Source: VRUE01 sp963753585
Lineage (GTDB): Bacteria; Actinomycetota; Thermoleophilia; Solirubrobacterales; 70-9
Length of the DNA: 64,000 bases
Reading direction: 5' to 3'
Assembly: GCA_963753585.1 (NCBI GenBank)
Contig: CAVWCU010000001.1
Span: 1,240,001 to 1,304,000, forward strand
Shown: positions 16,049 through 24,714 of the stretch, piece after piece
How positions within the stretch are numbered: position 1 is the first letter of the stretch
Layout of the letters: each line of letters starts with the position of its first letter
The notes under the pieces: generated by a model
Databases searched by the model: none
The model's input: the letters and a program-made list of their open reading frames with translations, nothing else
What the model was told of the DNA's origin: nothing
Translations under genes and position numbers: made by a program

Positions 16049-17485
16049 ATGGATGTCTCCGTCAGCCAACTCGAGATCCCGGCGGTCGACGCCGAACTGC
16101 TCGCCGTCGGCCTCTGCGAGGGCGAGGAACTGCCGGCGGAGCTCGCCTCCGCCCCTGGCGCGGCCGACGCCAAGGGTGGCTTCAAGAAGACGACGATGCT
16201 CCGTCCGGAGAAACCCGCCCGGGTGCTCATCGTCGGCCTCGGCAAGCGCGAGGAGCTCGACGCCGAGCGCGCCCGCGTCGCTGCTGCGCTGGCGGCGAAG
16301 GAGGCAGGCAAGCTGAACGCGACCTCGATCGCCTGGGTCCTGCCCGGCTCCGAGGACGACGCGGCCCTCGTTGAGGGGCTGGTCACCGGCACGATCCTCG
16401 GCGCCTACCGCTTCGATCGCTTCAAGAGCAAGGACCCGGAGGGCCCCGAACCCTCCACGCTCGACTCGCTGACCCTGCTGGGGCCCGACAGCGTCGCCGC
16501 GGCAGCCGAGGCGGCCCGGATCTGCGCCGAGGCCCAGAACCGGGCTCGCGACCTGCAGAGCCTGCCCTCCAACGTGGCGACGCCTTCGTTCCTCTCCCGG
16601 CGCGCCCGCGAGATCGCCTCCGCCCATCCTGCGGTCAGCGCCGAGGTGCTCGGTCGCGAGGAGATCGTCGCCAAGAAGATGGGCGGCCTGGTCGCGGTCA
16701 GCCAGGGCAGTGCCGAGGAGCCGAAGCTGATCGTGCTCCGCTACGAGGGCGGCGGCTCTGGGCAGACCCTGGGCCTGATCGGCAAGGGCGTCACCTTCGA
16801 CACCGGCGGGATCTCGCTGAAGACGCCCGCCGGCATGCACGAGATGAAGATGGACATGTCGGGCGCCGCGGCGGTGCTGGAGGCCGTCGGCGCGATCGCA
16901 GAGCTGGGCATTGAGATCGACCTGGTCGCCGTTGTGCCTTCGACCGAGAACATGCCCTCGGGCACGGCGGTCAAGCCCGGCGACATCATCACCCAGTACA
17001 ACGGCAAGACGGTCGAGGTAAACAACACCGACGCCGAGGGCCGCCTGATCCTCGCCGACGCCCTCGCCTACGCGGTCGAGCTGGGCGCCGAGCGGGTCAT
17101 CGACATCGCGACGCTGACCGGCGCCGTGATGATCGCGCTCGGCTCGACCTACGCCGCCGTGATCTCCAACGACGACGAGCTCGCGAACGAGGTCGAGCAA
17201 GTCGGCCGCGAGACCGGCGAGCTGGTCTGGCGCCTGCCGCTCCACCCCGAGTACAAGGCGCTGATGAAGGGAACGGTCGCCGACCTCACCAACGCCGCCG
17301 CCAAGCGCAAGGCAGGCACGATCTCAGCCGCCTCCTTCCTCGAGGAGTTCGTCGGCGAGACGCCCTGGGCCCATCTCGACATCGCCGGTACCGCCTGGGA
17401 CGTCGGCCGCGCCTATACCGGCAACGACGCCAGCGGCTTCGGCGTGCGGCTACTCACCGCTCTGGCACGTTCGCTGTCCTCGTAG
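16049..17485 (+). CDS. pepA: Leucyl aminopeptidase (M17 family)
   Basis: Cytosolic dimetal aminopeptidase. The C-terminal catalytic domain has KGVTFDTGGISLK and NTDAEGRLIL, which supply the Lys, Asp, Glu and Arg of the two-metal active site. The N-terminal domain is divergent, as usual. ATG 16049 (MDVSVSQLEIP) is preferred; GTG 16040 is an alternative adding three residues. It is divergent from the thiolase gene with a 127-nt gap. Confidence 0.94.
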   Translation: MDVSVSQLEIPAVDAELLAVGLCEGEELPAELASAPGAADAKGGFKKTTMLRPEKPARVLIVGLGKREELDAERARVAAALAAKEAGKLNATSIAWVLPGSEDDAALVEGLVTGTILGAYRFDRFKSKDPEGPEPSTLDSLTLLGPDSVAAAAEAARICAEAQNRARDLQSLPSNVATPSFLSRRAREIASAHPAVSAEVLGREEIVAKKMGGLVAVSQGSAEEPKLIVLRYEGGGSGQTLGLIGKGVTFDTGGISLKTPAGMHEMKMDMSGAAAVLEAVGAIAELGIEIDLVAVVPSTENMPSGTAVKPGDIITQYNGKTVEVNNTDAEGRLILADALAYAVELGAERVIDIATLTGAVMIALGSTYAAVISNDDELANEVEQVGRETGELVWRLPLHPEYKALMKGTVADLTNAAAKRKAGTISAASFLEEFVGETPWAHLDIAGTAWDVGRAYTGNDASGFGVRLLTALARSLSS

Positions 17486-17495
17486 CCCGGGTTCC

Positions 17496-18062
17496 TCAGG
17501 CGCTGAGGATCATGCAGGTGGCGATGCCGTGGGCAAGCAGCTTGCCGCTGTCGGCTGCGGTCAGGTTGGCCTCAGCGGTGGCCTGGCGCCTGCCCCCGTA
17601 GAGGACATTGGCCTCGCAGAGGACGCGGCCGGTGTCGCGGGTGATCGGGCGAACGTACTTGGCCTCGAGGCCGAGCGACGTGTAGCCGACGCCGGCCGGG
17701 AGGGTCGTGTGGACTGCGCAGCCGAGGGCTGAGTCGAGCAGGGTCGCGGCGTAACCGCCGTGGACGACGCCGATCGGGTTGTAGTGCTCCTCGCCGGGCT
17801 CCCCCGCGAAGACGGCACGGCCATCGCCAATCTCGATCGGCCCCATCCGCATCGTCACCGCGATCGGCGGCGGCGGCAGCTTGCCGGAGACGATCGCCTG
17901 CATGTACTCCATGCCGGTCATCGTCGCCCCGGCTGCCGCGGTCGGAACCGGGTCCTGCCAGACGAGGGTGCGCTCGCGGGTCGTCTCGGGACTCGACTCG
18001 GCGAAGGCGAGCGCCGCATCGACGGCGGTTCCGCCTTCGCTCTTCACCTGCTCGGCGCTCAC
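17496..18062 (-). CDS. PaaI-type hotdog-fold thioesterase
   Basis: 188 residues. The hotdog domain occupies about residues 65-185, with GVVHGGYAATLLDSALGCAV, the HGG motif characteristic of PaaI/YbgC-type acyl-CoA thioesterases, and the strand GLEAKYVRPI. It probably hydrolyses acyl- or aryl-CoA thioesters. It converges on pepA with a 10-nt gap. The ~60-residue N-terminal extension is not part of the hotdog core. Confidence 0.85.
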   Translation of the reverse strand: MSAEQVKSEGGTAVDAALAFAESSPETTRERTLVWQDPVPTAAAGATMTGMEYMQAIVSGKLPPPPIAVTMRMGPIEIGDGRAVFAGEPGEEHYNPIGVVHGGYAATLLDSALGCAVHTTLPAGVGYTSLGLEAKYVRPITRDTGRVLCEANVLYGGRRQATAEANLTAADSGKLLAHGIATCMILSA

Positions 18063-18075
18063 CGATCGCCCCCAC

Positions 18076-18116
18076 GCCCGCGGGGTGCAGCGCCCGCGCG
18101 CAGCGCCCGCGGGGTG
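18076..18116. repeat. Short direct repeat upstream of the thioesterase
   Basis: GCCCGCGGGGTG occurs at 18076-18087 and again at 18105-18116, a 29-nt period. It sits in the thioesterase 5' region, so it could be a pair of binding sites, or just simple GC-rich sequence. Confidence 0.3.
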
Positions 18117-18231
18117 GCCGGGTAGATCAGGTCCGCGGTTATCTCGGCCTGGCTTATCGAGATCCTCGGGGCCCTCGTTTGACGCCTTGGCTTATGTCGG
18201 GGAATCAACCTCATCCTGCACCTCCAAATCT

Positions 18232-18280
18232 GCTGACTTCGTCTTTCTTTCCGTTATGCGGAACAAAACAGGAAGTCAGC
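18232..18280. repeat. 49-bp palindromic element, copy 2 (intergenic)
   Basis: Starts GCTGACTTCGT and ends GGAAGTCAGC. The outer 9-bp arms GCTGACTTC/GAAGTCAGC are perfectly complementary, with inner stem TTCCG-ttatg-CGGAA. It is an ungapped relative (39 of 49 identical) of 1721-1769 inside prmC. Several differences between copies fall in the stems and keep pairing, as expected for a conserved hairpin. Confidence 0.75.
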
Positions 18281-18287
18281 GGCATGG

Positions 18288-18347
18288 GTTGCTTGAAGCA
18301 ACTTGCATTTGACCTGGACCCTAGCTCAGTGAGTTGCTTGACGCAAC
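18288..18347. promoter_or_regulatory. Tandem palindromic operators upstream of HxlR gene
   Basis: GTTGCTTGAAGCAAC at 18288-18302 is a perfect palindrome about a central base. GTTGCTTGACGCAAC at 18333-18347 is the same site with one change. Centres are 45 bp apart. The second ends 3 nt before the regulator start. They are likely autoregulatory sites for the HxlR protein. Confidence 0.65.
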
Positions 18348-18350
18348 CTT

Positions 18351-18854
18351 GTGTGCCAAGATCACTCTGTGCTGCGCAACGACTACCCGGACCAGGTTTG
18401 CTCGATCGCCCGATCGCTGGAGGTGATCGGCGAGCGCTGGACGCTTTTGATCGTCCGCGACGTGATGAACCGCAGGCGTCGCTTCGACGAGCTGCAAAAG
18501 GGCCTCGGCGTCGCCCGCAACGTTCTCTCCGCGCGCCTGCAGCGACTGGTCGAGGAGGACATCCTCGAGCGCCGGGCCTACCAGCGAAACCCCGAGCGCC
18601 ACGAGTACTTCCTCACCGAGAAGGGGCTCGACCTCTGGCCCGCCCTCGTCGCGCTGCTCGCCTGGGGAGATCGCTACTCGCCCAGCCCCGACGGGCCACC
18701 GATGCTGATCGTCCACAAGGAGTGCGGTGGAGCCGTCAGCGACCGCGGCATCTGCGAAAGCTGCGGCGAGCTCCTGCACGCGAGGGACGCCCGCGCGGTG
18801 CCGGGCCCCGGCCTGGAGAGCGCCGACAACACGAAGGCGCTCGCGGCGCGCTAG
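18351..18854 (+). CDS. HxlR-family winged-helix regulator with C-terminal zinc-ribbon-like tail
   Basis: 167 residues. The HxlR domain covers about residues 12-105 (VCSIARSLEVIGERWTLLI, FDELQKGLGVARNVLSARL). The C-terminal extension has four cysteines as HKECGGA and CESCGEL, which could bind a metal. Start GTG 18351; GTG 18369 is equally plausible and would move the start away from the second operator. It is followed 46 nt later by an aldehyde dehydrogenase, which it may regulate. Confidence 0.86.
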   Translation: MCQDHSVLRNDYPDQVCSIARSLEVIGERWTLLIVRDVMNRRRRFDELQKGLGVARNVLSARLQRLVEEDILERRAYQRNPERHEYFLTEKGLDLWPALVALLAWGDRYSPSPDGPPMLIVHKECGGAVSDRGICESCGELLHARDARAVPGPGLESADNTKALAAR

Positions 18855-18900
18855 CTTTGGCTGCGCAGCCAGGAACGGCAACGGCGACAGGAGGGTTGGA

Positions 18901-20337
18901 ATGGCTACAGCGGCGGAGGCTCAGGTACGCGACAAGATCTTCATCGGCGGCAAGTGGGTCGAGCCCGAGGGCTCGGAGACGATCGAGGTGATCAACTCGA
19001 CCACCGAGGAGGGTATGGGGACGATCCCAGCCTGCACGCCGGGTGACGCCGATCGCGCGGTGGCCGCGGCTCACGATGCCTTCGAGACGTGGTCGCAGAC
19101 CTCGCGCGAGGAGCGCGCCGGCTATCTGAACGCAATCGCGGCCGGCCTGGGCGAGCGCAGCGAGGAGATCGCGGCAACGATCACCCAGGAGCTGGGAATG
19201 CCGCTGAAACTAAGTCAAATCATCCAGGCCGGGCTGCCCACTGCCCAGTTCGCGGCGATGCCCGGACTGATGGAGGAAGTCGCCTGGGAAGAGGAGATCG
19301 GCAACTCGCGGGTGCTGCGCGAGCCGGCCGGCGTGCTCGGCGCGATCACCCCCTGGAACTACCCGCTGAACCAGATCGCGGCCAAGGTCGCCCCCGCCCT
19401 CGCCGCCGGCTGCACCGTGGTGCTGAAGCCGAGCGAGGTCGTGCCGCTGAACGCCTTCATCCTCGCCGAGGTGATCGAGGCCGTTGGCCTCCCTGCCGGC
19501 GTCTTCAACCTCGTCACCGGAACCGGCCCGGTCGTCGGCGAGGCGATCGCCGGTCACCCCGGCGTCGACATGGTCTCCTTCACCGGCTCGACCCGGGCCG
19601 GCCGGCGTGTCTCCGAGCTCGCCTCGGCGACGGTGAAGCCGGTGGCGATGGAGCTCGGCGGCAAGTCGCCGAACGTGATCCTCGACGACGCCGACCTGAG
19701 CCAGGCGGTGCCCGACGGAGTCGCCAAGTGCTATCTCAACTCGGGCCAGACCTGCAGCGCCCTGACCCGGATGCTGGTGCCTCGCGAGAAGCTAACCGAA
19801 GCCGAGCAGATCGCCGCGCAGACGGCTGAGGCCTTCGCCCCGGGTGACCCCTTCGAGGACTCGACCCGGCTCGGACCGCTGGTCTCCGAGGTGCAGCGCG
19901 AGCGCGTGCGCGACTACATCGAGAAGGGCGAGGCGGAAGGGGCGAAGCTCGTCACCGGTGGCGCAACCGCCCCCGAGGGTCTCGAGCGCGGCTACTTCGT
20001 CCGTCCCACGGTCTTCTCGGACGTGACACCGGAGATGACGATCGCCCAGGAGGAGATCTTCGGGCCGGTGCTCTCGATCCAGCCCTACGACAGCGAGGAC
20101 GACGCGGTGCGGATCGCCAACGACACGGTCTACGGACTCGCCGGCGGGGTCTGGTCGGCCGACCAGGACCACGCGATCGGCGTCGCCAAGCGGTTGCGGA
20201 CCGGGCAGATCGAGATCAACGGCGGCGCATTCAACCCGTTGGCGCCTTTCGGCGGGTACAAGCAGTCGGGGCACGGGCGTGAGAACGGGCGTTACGCGAT
20301 CGAGGAGCTACTGCAGGTGAAGAGTCTGCAGCTCTGA
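18901..20337 (+). CDS. NAD(P)-dependent aldehyde dehydrogenase
   Basis: 478 residues. Catalytic Cys285 is in SGQTCSA and the general base is Glu251 in MELGGKSPN; the cofactor loop is FTGSTRAGR. It oxidises an aldehyde to an acid; the physiological aldehyde is unknown. ATG 18901 is preceded by AGGAGG at 18890-18895, which decides the start. It lies downstream of the HxlR regulator and upstream of an acyl-CoA dehydrogenase. Confidence 0.93.
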   Translation: MATAAEAQVRDKIFIGGKWVEPEGSETIEVINSTTEEGMGTIPACTPGDADRAVAAAHDAFETWSQTSREERAGYLNAIAAGLGERSEEIAATITQELGMPLKLSQIIQAGLPTAQFAAMPGLMEEVAWEEEIGNSRVLREPAGVLGAITPWNYPLNQIAAKVAPALAAGCTVVLKPSEVVPLNAFILAEVIEAVGLPAGVFNLVTGTGPVVGEAIAGHPGVDMVSFTGSTRAGRRVSELASATVKPVAMELGGKSPNVILDDADLSQAVPDGVAKCYLNSGQTCSALTRMLVPREKLTEAEQIAAQTAEAFAPGDPFEDSTRLGPLVSEVQRERVRDYIEKGEAEGAKLVTGGATAPEGLERGYFVRPTVFSDVTPEMTIAQEEIFGPVLSIQPYDSEDDAVRIANDTVYGLAGGVWSADQDHAIGVAKRLRTGQIEINGGAFNPLAPFGGYKQSGHGRENGRYAIEELLQVKSLQL

Positions 20338-20345
20338 GGTTCTGG

Positions 20346-20439
20346 GCCGGCGGGTCCTGTCGCCGCAGGGGACCCACCGCCCCCTGCGGTAGCTAAAGCT
20401 TCCTCGGGGGCGGTCCCCCCTGCGACGCCACCCGCCGGC
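20346..20439. repeat. GC-rich palindromic element, family 2, copy b
   Basis: The outer arms GCCGGCGGGT (20346-20355) and ACCCGCCGGC (20430-20439) are perfectly complementary, and the inner CGCAGGGG/CCCCTGCG pairs too. Read on the minus strand it carries the family ends GGGTGGC and GCGACAGGACCCGC, so it is inverted relative to copies a, c and d. It lies between the aldehyde and acyl-CoA dehydrogenase genes. Confidence 0.65.
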
Positions 20440-20509
20440 AGAAGCGTCCTCGGCCGACGAGCTTGAGGCGCGAGCGGCTCCGGTAGGCCCAAACGCATAC
20501 GCTCCCGCC

Positions 20510-21655
20510 GTGGATTTCGAGCTTTCTGACGAGCAGAAGCTTCTTCGCGACACGGTGCGGGAGTTTGCGCTTGCCGAGGTCAAGCCGGTCGCCGAGGAGC
20601 TGGATCGGACCAAGAGCTTTCCTTACGAGATCGTCGAGAAGCTCGGTGGGCTTGGGCTTATGGGGATCCCGTTTCCTCAGGAGTACGGGGGTGGCGGGGC
20701 GGACACGTTGTCTTACGTGCTGGCGGTGGAAGAGCTGGCTCGGATTGACTCGTCCGTTTGCATCACGATGGCGGCGCACACTTCGCTGGGGACGATGCCG
20801 ATCTATCTGTGGGGGTCTGAGGAGCAAAAGTCGGAGTGGTTGCCGCGGCTATGCACGGGAGAGCGGCTTGCCTCGTTCGGGCTGACCGAGCCGGAGGCCG
20901 GGTCCGACGCGGGAAACGTGCGGACTACGGCGAAGCTCGATGGCGGGGAATGGGTCGTCAACGGGGCGAAGCAGTTCATCACCAACTCGGGGACGGACAT
21001 CTCCGGCTGCGTCTCGATCACCGCGGTGACGGGTGAGGCGAACGGGCGCAAGGAGATCTCGAACTTGATCGTGCCTACTGGGACGCCGGGCTATGAGTTC
21101 GGCGAGCCCTACCGCAAGATGGGCTGGAACGCCTCCGACACGCGGCCGCTCACGTTCGAGGACTGCCGGGTGCCCGAGGCCAACCTGCTCGGCCGCCGCG
21201 GCGAGGGCTTCAAGAACTTCCTCCACATCCTCGACGGCGGCCGGATCGGCGTCGCCGCGATGGGCGTCGGCCTTGCCCAGGGCGCCCTCGACGAGGCGAT
21301 CGCCTACGCCAAGGAGCGCCATGCCTTCGGCCAGGCAATTTCGAAGTTCCAGTCGATCCAGGCCAAGATCGCCGACCTCTCGGCCCAGATCGAGGCGGCC
21401 CGCCTGCTCACCTGGCGGGCGGCGCTGGAGAAGGAGGCGGGCAAGTCCTTCACCCTCACCGCCGCCCAGGCGAAGCTGATCACCGGCCGCCTCGCGGTTC
21501 GCGCAACCGAGGAGGCCGTGCAGATCCACGGCGGCTACGGCTACATCGAGGAGTACCCGGTCTGCCGCTTCTACCGCGACGCCAAGATCCTCACCATCGG
21601 CGAGGGCACCGACGAGGTGCAGCAGATGGTGATCGCCCGGCAGCTCGGCTGCTGA
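20510..21655 (+). CDS. Acyl-CoA dehydrogenase, short-chain/isobutyryl type
   Basis: 381 residues, a full-length FAD acyl-CoA dehydrogenase. FAD/substrate motifs are FGLTEPEAGSDAG and FITNSG; the catalytic base is Glu365 in IGEGTDEVQQ, the position used by SCAD-like and isobutyryl-CoA dehydrogenases. Electrons would go to EtfAB. Start GTG 20510. The first ~190 codons use many T- and G-ending codons (ctt, ggg, ttt), while the rest is almost purely C- or G-ending. That break in codon use within one gene is unlike its neighbours. Confidence 0.93.
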   Translation: MDFELSDEQKLLRDTVREFALAEVKPVAEELDRTKSFPYEIVEKLGGLGLMGIPFPQEYGGGGADTLSYVLAVEELARIDSSVCITMAAHTSLGTMPIYLWGSEEQKSEWLPRLCTGERLASFGLTEPEAGSDAGNVRTTAKLDGGEWVVNGAKQFITNSGTDISGCVSITAVTGEANGRKEISNLIVPTGTPGYEFGEPYRKMGWNASDTRPLTFEDCRVPEANLLGRRGEGFKNFLHILDGGRIGVAAMGVGLAQGALDEAIAYAKERHAFGQAISKFQSIQAKIADLSAQIEAARLLTWRAALEKEAGKSFTLTAAQAKLITGRLAVRATEEAVQIHGGYGYIEEYPVCRFYRDAKILTIGEGTDEVQQMVIARQLGC

Positions 21656-21772
21656 GCGATTGCCACTGTGGCCGCTTCAGCGAGCGCCTACCGTGGTCCG
21701 CCGTGCTTAAAGCCCAAAGCCATGTTGGCATCATACCAAAAATTAATGAGGATTCAACACGAAAAATAGAGT

Positions 21773-22177
21773 TCAGCGAGCCGGCTGCGAGGTGACCGAG
21801 CTCTCGGGGCGGCCGGCGACCTCGGCGGCGCGGCCGACCCGCTCGCCTATGCCGTAGTGGGCGCAGATCGTCAGCTCGTGCTCGCGCAGCAACGGCCTGG
21901 TCGGATCGACCACCGGGGAGCTGCGGATCGTCCGGCCGGCATGAGCAGCCCAGACGCGGCCGGCGCCAGCGGCGCAATCGCGCAGTGGAACCACCACCAG
22001 GGTCCTTCCGAGTCGACCGTGCTTGACGATCAGCCAGGTGGAGTCGCCGCTCTGCGCGTCGACGAAGAGTCCGTGAACCTGGCCGACGCCGGCGCCGTCG
22101 GAGTCGTCGACCCCGTATCCGATCCAGCCCCTCGCCTCGCTCAGCGAGAGAGCCGCAGAGGCCGGCGAGTCACCCAT
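21773..22177 (-). CDS. PRC-barrel domain protein
   Basis: 134 residues. The PRC-barrel fold is suggested by LSEARGWIGYGVDDSDGAGVG followed by VHGLFVDAQSGDSTWLIVKHG and VVVPLRDC. PRC-barrel proteins act in RNA processing or photosynthetic assembly, but most actinobacterial members are uncharacterised. ATG 22177 overlaps the meaB stop by 8 nt, so it is probably translated from the meaB transcript. The 117-nt gap after it (21656-21772) includes an unusually AT-rich patch. Confidence 0.65.
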   Translation of the reverse strand: MGDSPASAALSLSEARGWIGYGVDDSDGAGVGQVHGLFVDAQSGDSTWLIVKHGRLGRTLVVVPLRDCAAGAGRVWAAHAGRTIRSSPVVDPTRPLLREHELTICAHYGIGERVGRAAEVAGRPESSVTSQPAR

Positions 22178-23132
22178 CGGCCTGCCTCTCGAGCAGCTCC
22201 GAGGCGGCGCTGGCGGGGTCGAGCTCGCGCCGCACCACCCGCTCCAGGAGCCCGGCGGTCTCGGGGTCGCCGGCGGCTGTCGCCTCCATCTGCCGCCGCA
22301 TCCGCGAGGTCGCGATTCCCAGCACCTCGTTGCGCAGGTTGCGGGCGCGGCGCTGCTCCAGGGTCCCGGCGGCCTCGATGTGAGCACGGTGGCGGTCGAT
22401 CGCCTCAGCCAGCTCGGCCACTCCCTCCCCGCGCGCAGCCTCAGTGCGCAGGATCGGCACCTGCCAGCCCTCCGGGTCATGGGAGAGCGCGAGCACGCCG
22501 CGAACCTCGCGCACCATCGTGTCGGTCATCGGGTGGTCGGCCTTGTTGACGACGATCACGTCCGGGATCTCCATCACCCCCGCCTTCAGGGCCTGGATCG
22601 AGTCGCCCGAGCCCGGCATCAGGGCGAGCACGATCGTGTCGGCGTGGTCGACGATGTCGATCTCGGCCTGGCCGACGCCGACGGTCTCGATCAAGACGTC
22701 GTCCTTGCCGGCGGCGTCCATCGCCAGGGCGACCTGCAGAGCCGCCTCCGAGAGGCCGCCGAGCGCCCCGCGCGAAGCCATGGAGCGGATGAAGACGCCG
22801 GGGTCGAGGAAGTGCTCGGAGAGCCGGATCCGGTCGCCCAGCAGCGCTCCCTGGGTGAAGGGGCTGGAGGGGTCGATCGAGAGCACGGCGACCTGTCGGT
22901 CGGCCCTGCGAAGCTCCGCTGTGAGAGCGCCGATCAGGGTGCTCTTGCCGACCCCGGGTGGTCCGGTGAAGCCGACGATCCGCGCTTTGCCGGTCCGCGG
23001 GTAGACCTCGCGCACGAGCTCCCAGCCAGCCGGGTCGTCGGACTCGATCAGCGTGATCGCCCGCGCCAGGGCGCGCTTGTCCCCGGCGACGAGGCGCTCG
23101 GAAAGCGAGGCGGTCTTGGCGAAGTCAGACAC
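22170..23132 (-). CDS. meaB: MeaB/ArgK-type GTPase, B12 mutase chaperone
   Basis: 320-residue G3E-family GTPase. The P-loop is GPPGVGKS at 57-64, Walker B lies in the LIETVGVGQAE region, and VVNKAD is the guanine motif. Family role: gates delivery of adenosylcobalamin to, and protects, methylmalonyl- or isobutyryl-CoA mutase. The likely client is IcmAB at 11.8-13.9 kb, although the genes are about 8 kb apart. The C-terminal helix is the dimerisation arm. Confidence 0.92.
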   Translation of the reverse strand: MSDFAKTASLSERLVAGDKRALARAITLIESDDPAGWELVREVYPRTGKARIVGFTGPPGVGKSTLIGALTAELRRADRQVAVLSIDPSSPFTQGALLGDRIRLSEHFLDPGVFIRSMASRGALGGLSEAALQVALAMDAAGKDDVLIETVGVGQAEIDIVDHADTIVLALMPGSGDSIQALKAGVMEIPDVIVVNKADHPMTDTMVREVRGVLALSHDPEGWQVPILRTEAARGEGVAELAEAIDRHRAHIEAAGTLEQRRARNLRNEVLGIATSRMRRQMEATAAGDPETAGLLERVVRRELDPASAASELLERQADG

Positions 23133-23161
23133 GGCCCGGTGAGTCTAGAGTCCGCGCCGCC

Positions 23162-23821
23162 GTGATCCGCCTCACCAGATTCCTCTCGCGCAACGGGATG
23201 CTCAACCACCGCTACGGGCAGCTCCTCTGGCGCTACCTCTGGCGCCGCCTGCTGACTCGGGCCGGGCGCCGCTGGCGCACCGCGGGGATGCTCTTCCTCG
23301 GGCGCGGGCTCGAACTGGAGGTCGGCCGCAAGGGACGGCTCGAGTTCGGCCGTTTCGTCTGGATCGGCGACAAAACCAAGATCCGCTGCCACGAGGGCCG
23401 GGTCGAGATTGGCTCGAAGACGGTGATGGGCCAGGAGTGCACGATCTCCGCCTACCAGCGGGTGCGGATCGGCGAGCAGTGCGTGATCGCCGACCGGGCG
23501 ATGTTCATCGACTTCGACCACGGCGTGGTCGAAGTCGAGCGGCCGATTCGCCGGCAAGGCATCTACAAGCGCGACGTTGAGGTCGGCTCCAACGTCTGGA
23601 TCGGCTACGGCGCCTGCATCCTGCGCGGCGTCAGCGTCGGCGACAACTCGATCGTCGGCACCAACTCCGTGGTGACCAAGGACGTCCCCGCCAACGCCGT
23701 CGTCGCCGGCATCCCGGCCCGCGTCATCCGCTTGCGCGAGGCGCCGAACGAGCTGCGCTGGTCCGAGCCGGTCGAGCCGGACCCCGAGGCGTGGACGACG
23801 CTGCGACCCCCGGACGCGTAA
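23162..23821 (+). CDS. Left-handed beta-helix (hexapeptide) acyltransferase
   Basis: 219 residues. Repeated hexapeptides such as VEIGSKTVMGQECTIS, VEVGSNVWIGYGACILRGV and VGDNSIVGTNSVVTKDVP lead into AVVAGIPARVIR, the ending typical of WbbJ/MaaA-like O-acetyltransferases. It probably acetylates a sugar or lipid-linked glycan. Start GTG 23162, with only 29 nt to the divergent meaB start, so the promoters must overlap. Confidence 0.85.
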   Translation: MIRLTRFLSRNGMLNHRYGQLLWRYLWRRLLTRAGRRWRTAGMLFLGRGLELEVGRKGRLEFGRFVWIGDKTKIRCHEGRVEIGSKTVMGQECTISAYQRVRIGEQCVIADRAMFIDFDHGVVEVERPIRRQGIYKRDVEVGSNVWIGYGACILRGVSVGDNSIVGTNSVVTKDVPANAVVAGIPARVIRLREAPNELRWSEPVEPDPEAWTTLRPPDA

Positions 23822-23841
23822 CACCGAAGCCTCGACGGAGG

Positions 23842-24240
23842 TCAGGCGAGTGCCGTGGGCAGCGTGCGAAGTCCGTGCTCCCGTGCCGCGCGGTGCAGAC
23901 GAGCGTCCCAGGTGGCGAAGATAAGTTCACCCCTCGGAAGCGTCAGGGCCGCCGCTAGGTGCAGCGCATCGAGACTACGCAGACCGCTGGAGATAGCCAG
24001 TTCGGCGGCTCGCTCGGTCAGCTCTCGGTCCACCTCGACGATGTCGAAATCGCACCAATCGACCTCGACGTCATCCACTGCGCCCGAGCCAACCGAGCGT
24101 CCAACGGCTCGTGCAGTCTCGACGAAGGCGACTCGACAACTACACCACGCTGCTTCTGCCGCCATCGCCGCCAGGACTTCGTTGCTGCCCTCCTCCTTCA
24201 GATAGCGCTTGATCAGCGCGCTCGAATCGAGATAGAGCAT
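23842..24240 (-). CDS. vapC: VapC-like PIN-domain ribonuclease toxin
   Basis: 132 residues. The acidic PIN residues are D5 (LYLDSSALIKRY), E41 (FVETARA), D91 (SLDALHLAAA) and D112 (FATWDARLH). Family role: Mg-dependent RNase cleaving tRNA or rRNA. The ATG at 24240 shares its last base with the antitoxin stop, the usual coupled toxin-antitoxin layout. Confidence 0.92.
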   Translation of the reverse strand: MLYLDSSALIKRYLKEEGSNEVLAAMAAEAAWCSCRVAFVETARAVGRSVGSGAVDDVEVDWCDFDIVEVDRELTERAAELAISSGLRSLDALHLAAALTLPRGELIFATWDARLHRAAREHGLRTLPTALA

Positions 24241-24524
24241 CAGCGCTCTTCTTCGCGTTCGGCGAGGATGATCGCAGTACCCGATATCCCAACGTCCCGC
24301 GGGCGCGGAGCGGGCGGCGGCGCCTCCGACGGCGGCCGGAATGCCGGCGTGACCCGGCCTTCGGCGATGAGCTTCTTCATCGCCTCGCTCCGCTCCGGCG
24401 TCGCCGGCACCAGCTCGGCGACCGGGCGGCCGCGGCGAGTGACCGTCACCCGCTCTCCACCCTCGACGTCGTGAAGGACGCTGCTCAGATTCGCCTTCAA
24501 TTCCTGCACTCCGATCTCTCGCAC
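24240..24524 (-). CDS. vapB: Phd/YefM-type antitoxin of the PIN toxin
   Basis: 94 residues. The N-terminal DNA-binding Phd/YefM domain is MREIGVQELKANLSSVLHDV then VTRRGRPVAELVP; the C-terminal Pro-rich tail would bind the toxin. Start GTG 24524. It is the first gene of the pair and probably autoregulated from the divergent region with the XRE gene. Confidence 0.9.
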   Translation of the reverse strand: MREIGVQELKANLSSVLHDVEGGERVTVTRRGRPVAELVPATPERSEAMKKLIAEGRVTPAFRPPSEAPPPAPRPRDVGISGTAIILAEREEER

Positions 24525-24546
24525 ATGGTCATTGTAGGTCTGCGCT

Positions 24547-24570
24547 GCCGAATCTCAGCCGAGAATCGGC
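24547..24570. promoter_or_regulatory. Inverted repeat in the vapB/XRE divergent region
   Basis: GCCGAATCTC (24547-24556) and GAGAATCGGC (24561-24570) pair 9 of 10 bases around AGCC. It lies 23 nt upstream of the vapB start, in a 190-nt region that becomes AT-rich (24571-24625). A VapBC operator is the simplest reading. Confidence 0.4.
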
Positions 24571-24714
24571 CTGCAAGAAGCTTACCACATTAGAGAGTTA
24601 TTGTCTGTCAGCTGATAAATTTCCGAGCCTGTCGTTGCGCGGTCGTTCTACTGTGGCGGTTCTTCCGCGCTCGCGATGTGGACTATGCATCCGCCAGCGA
24701 GAACAATGCCGCCC

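Noticed and set aside
21721..21772. AT-rich patch as integration site or promoter
   Set aside because: Low GC is clear, but no inverted repeats, -35/-10 pair at good spacing or target duplication was found.
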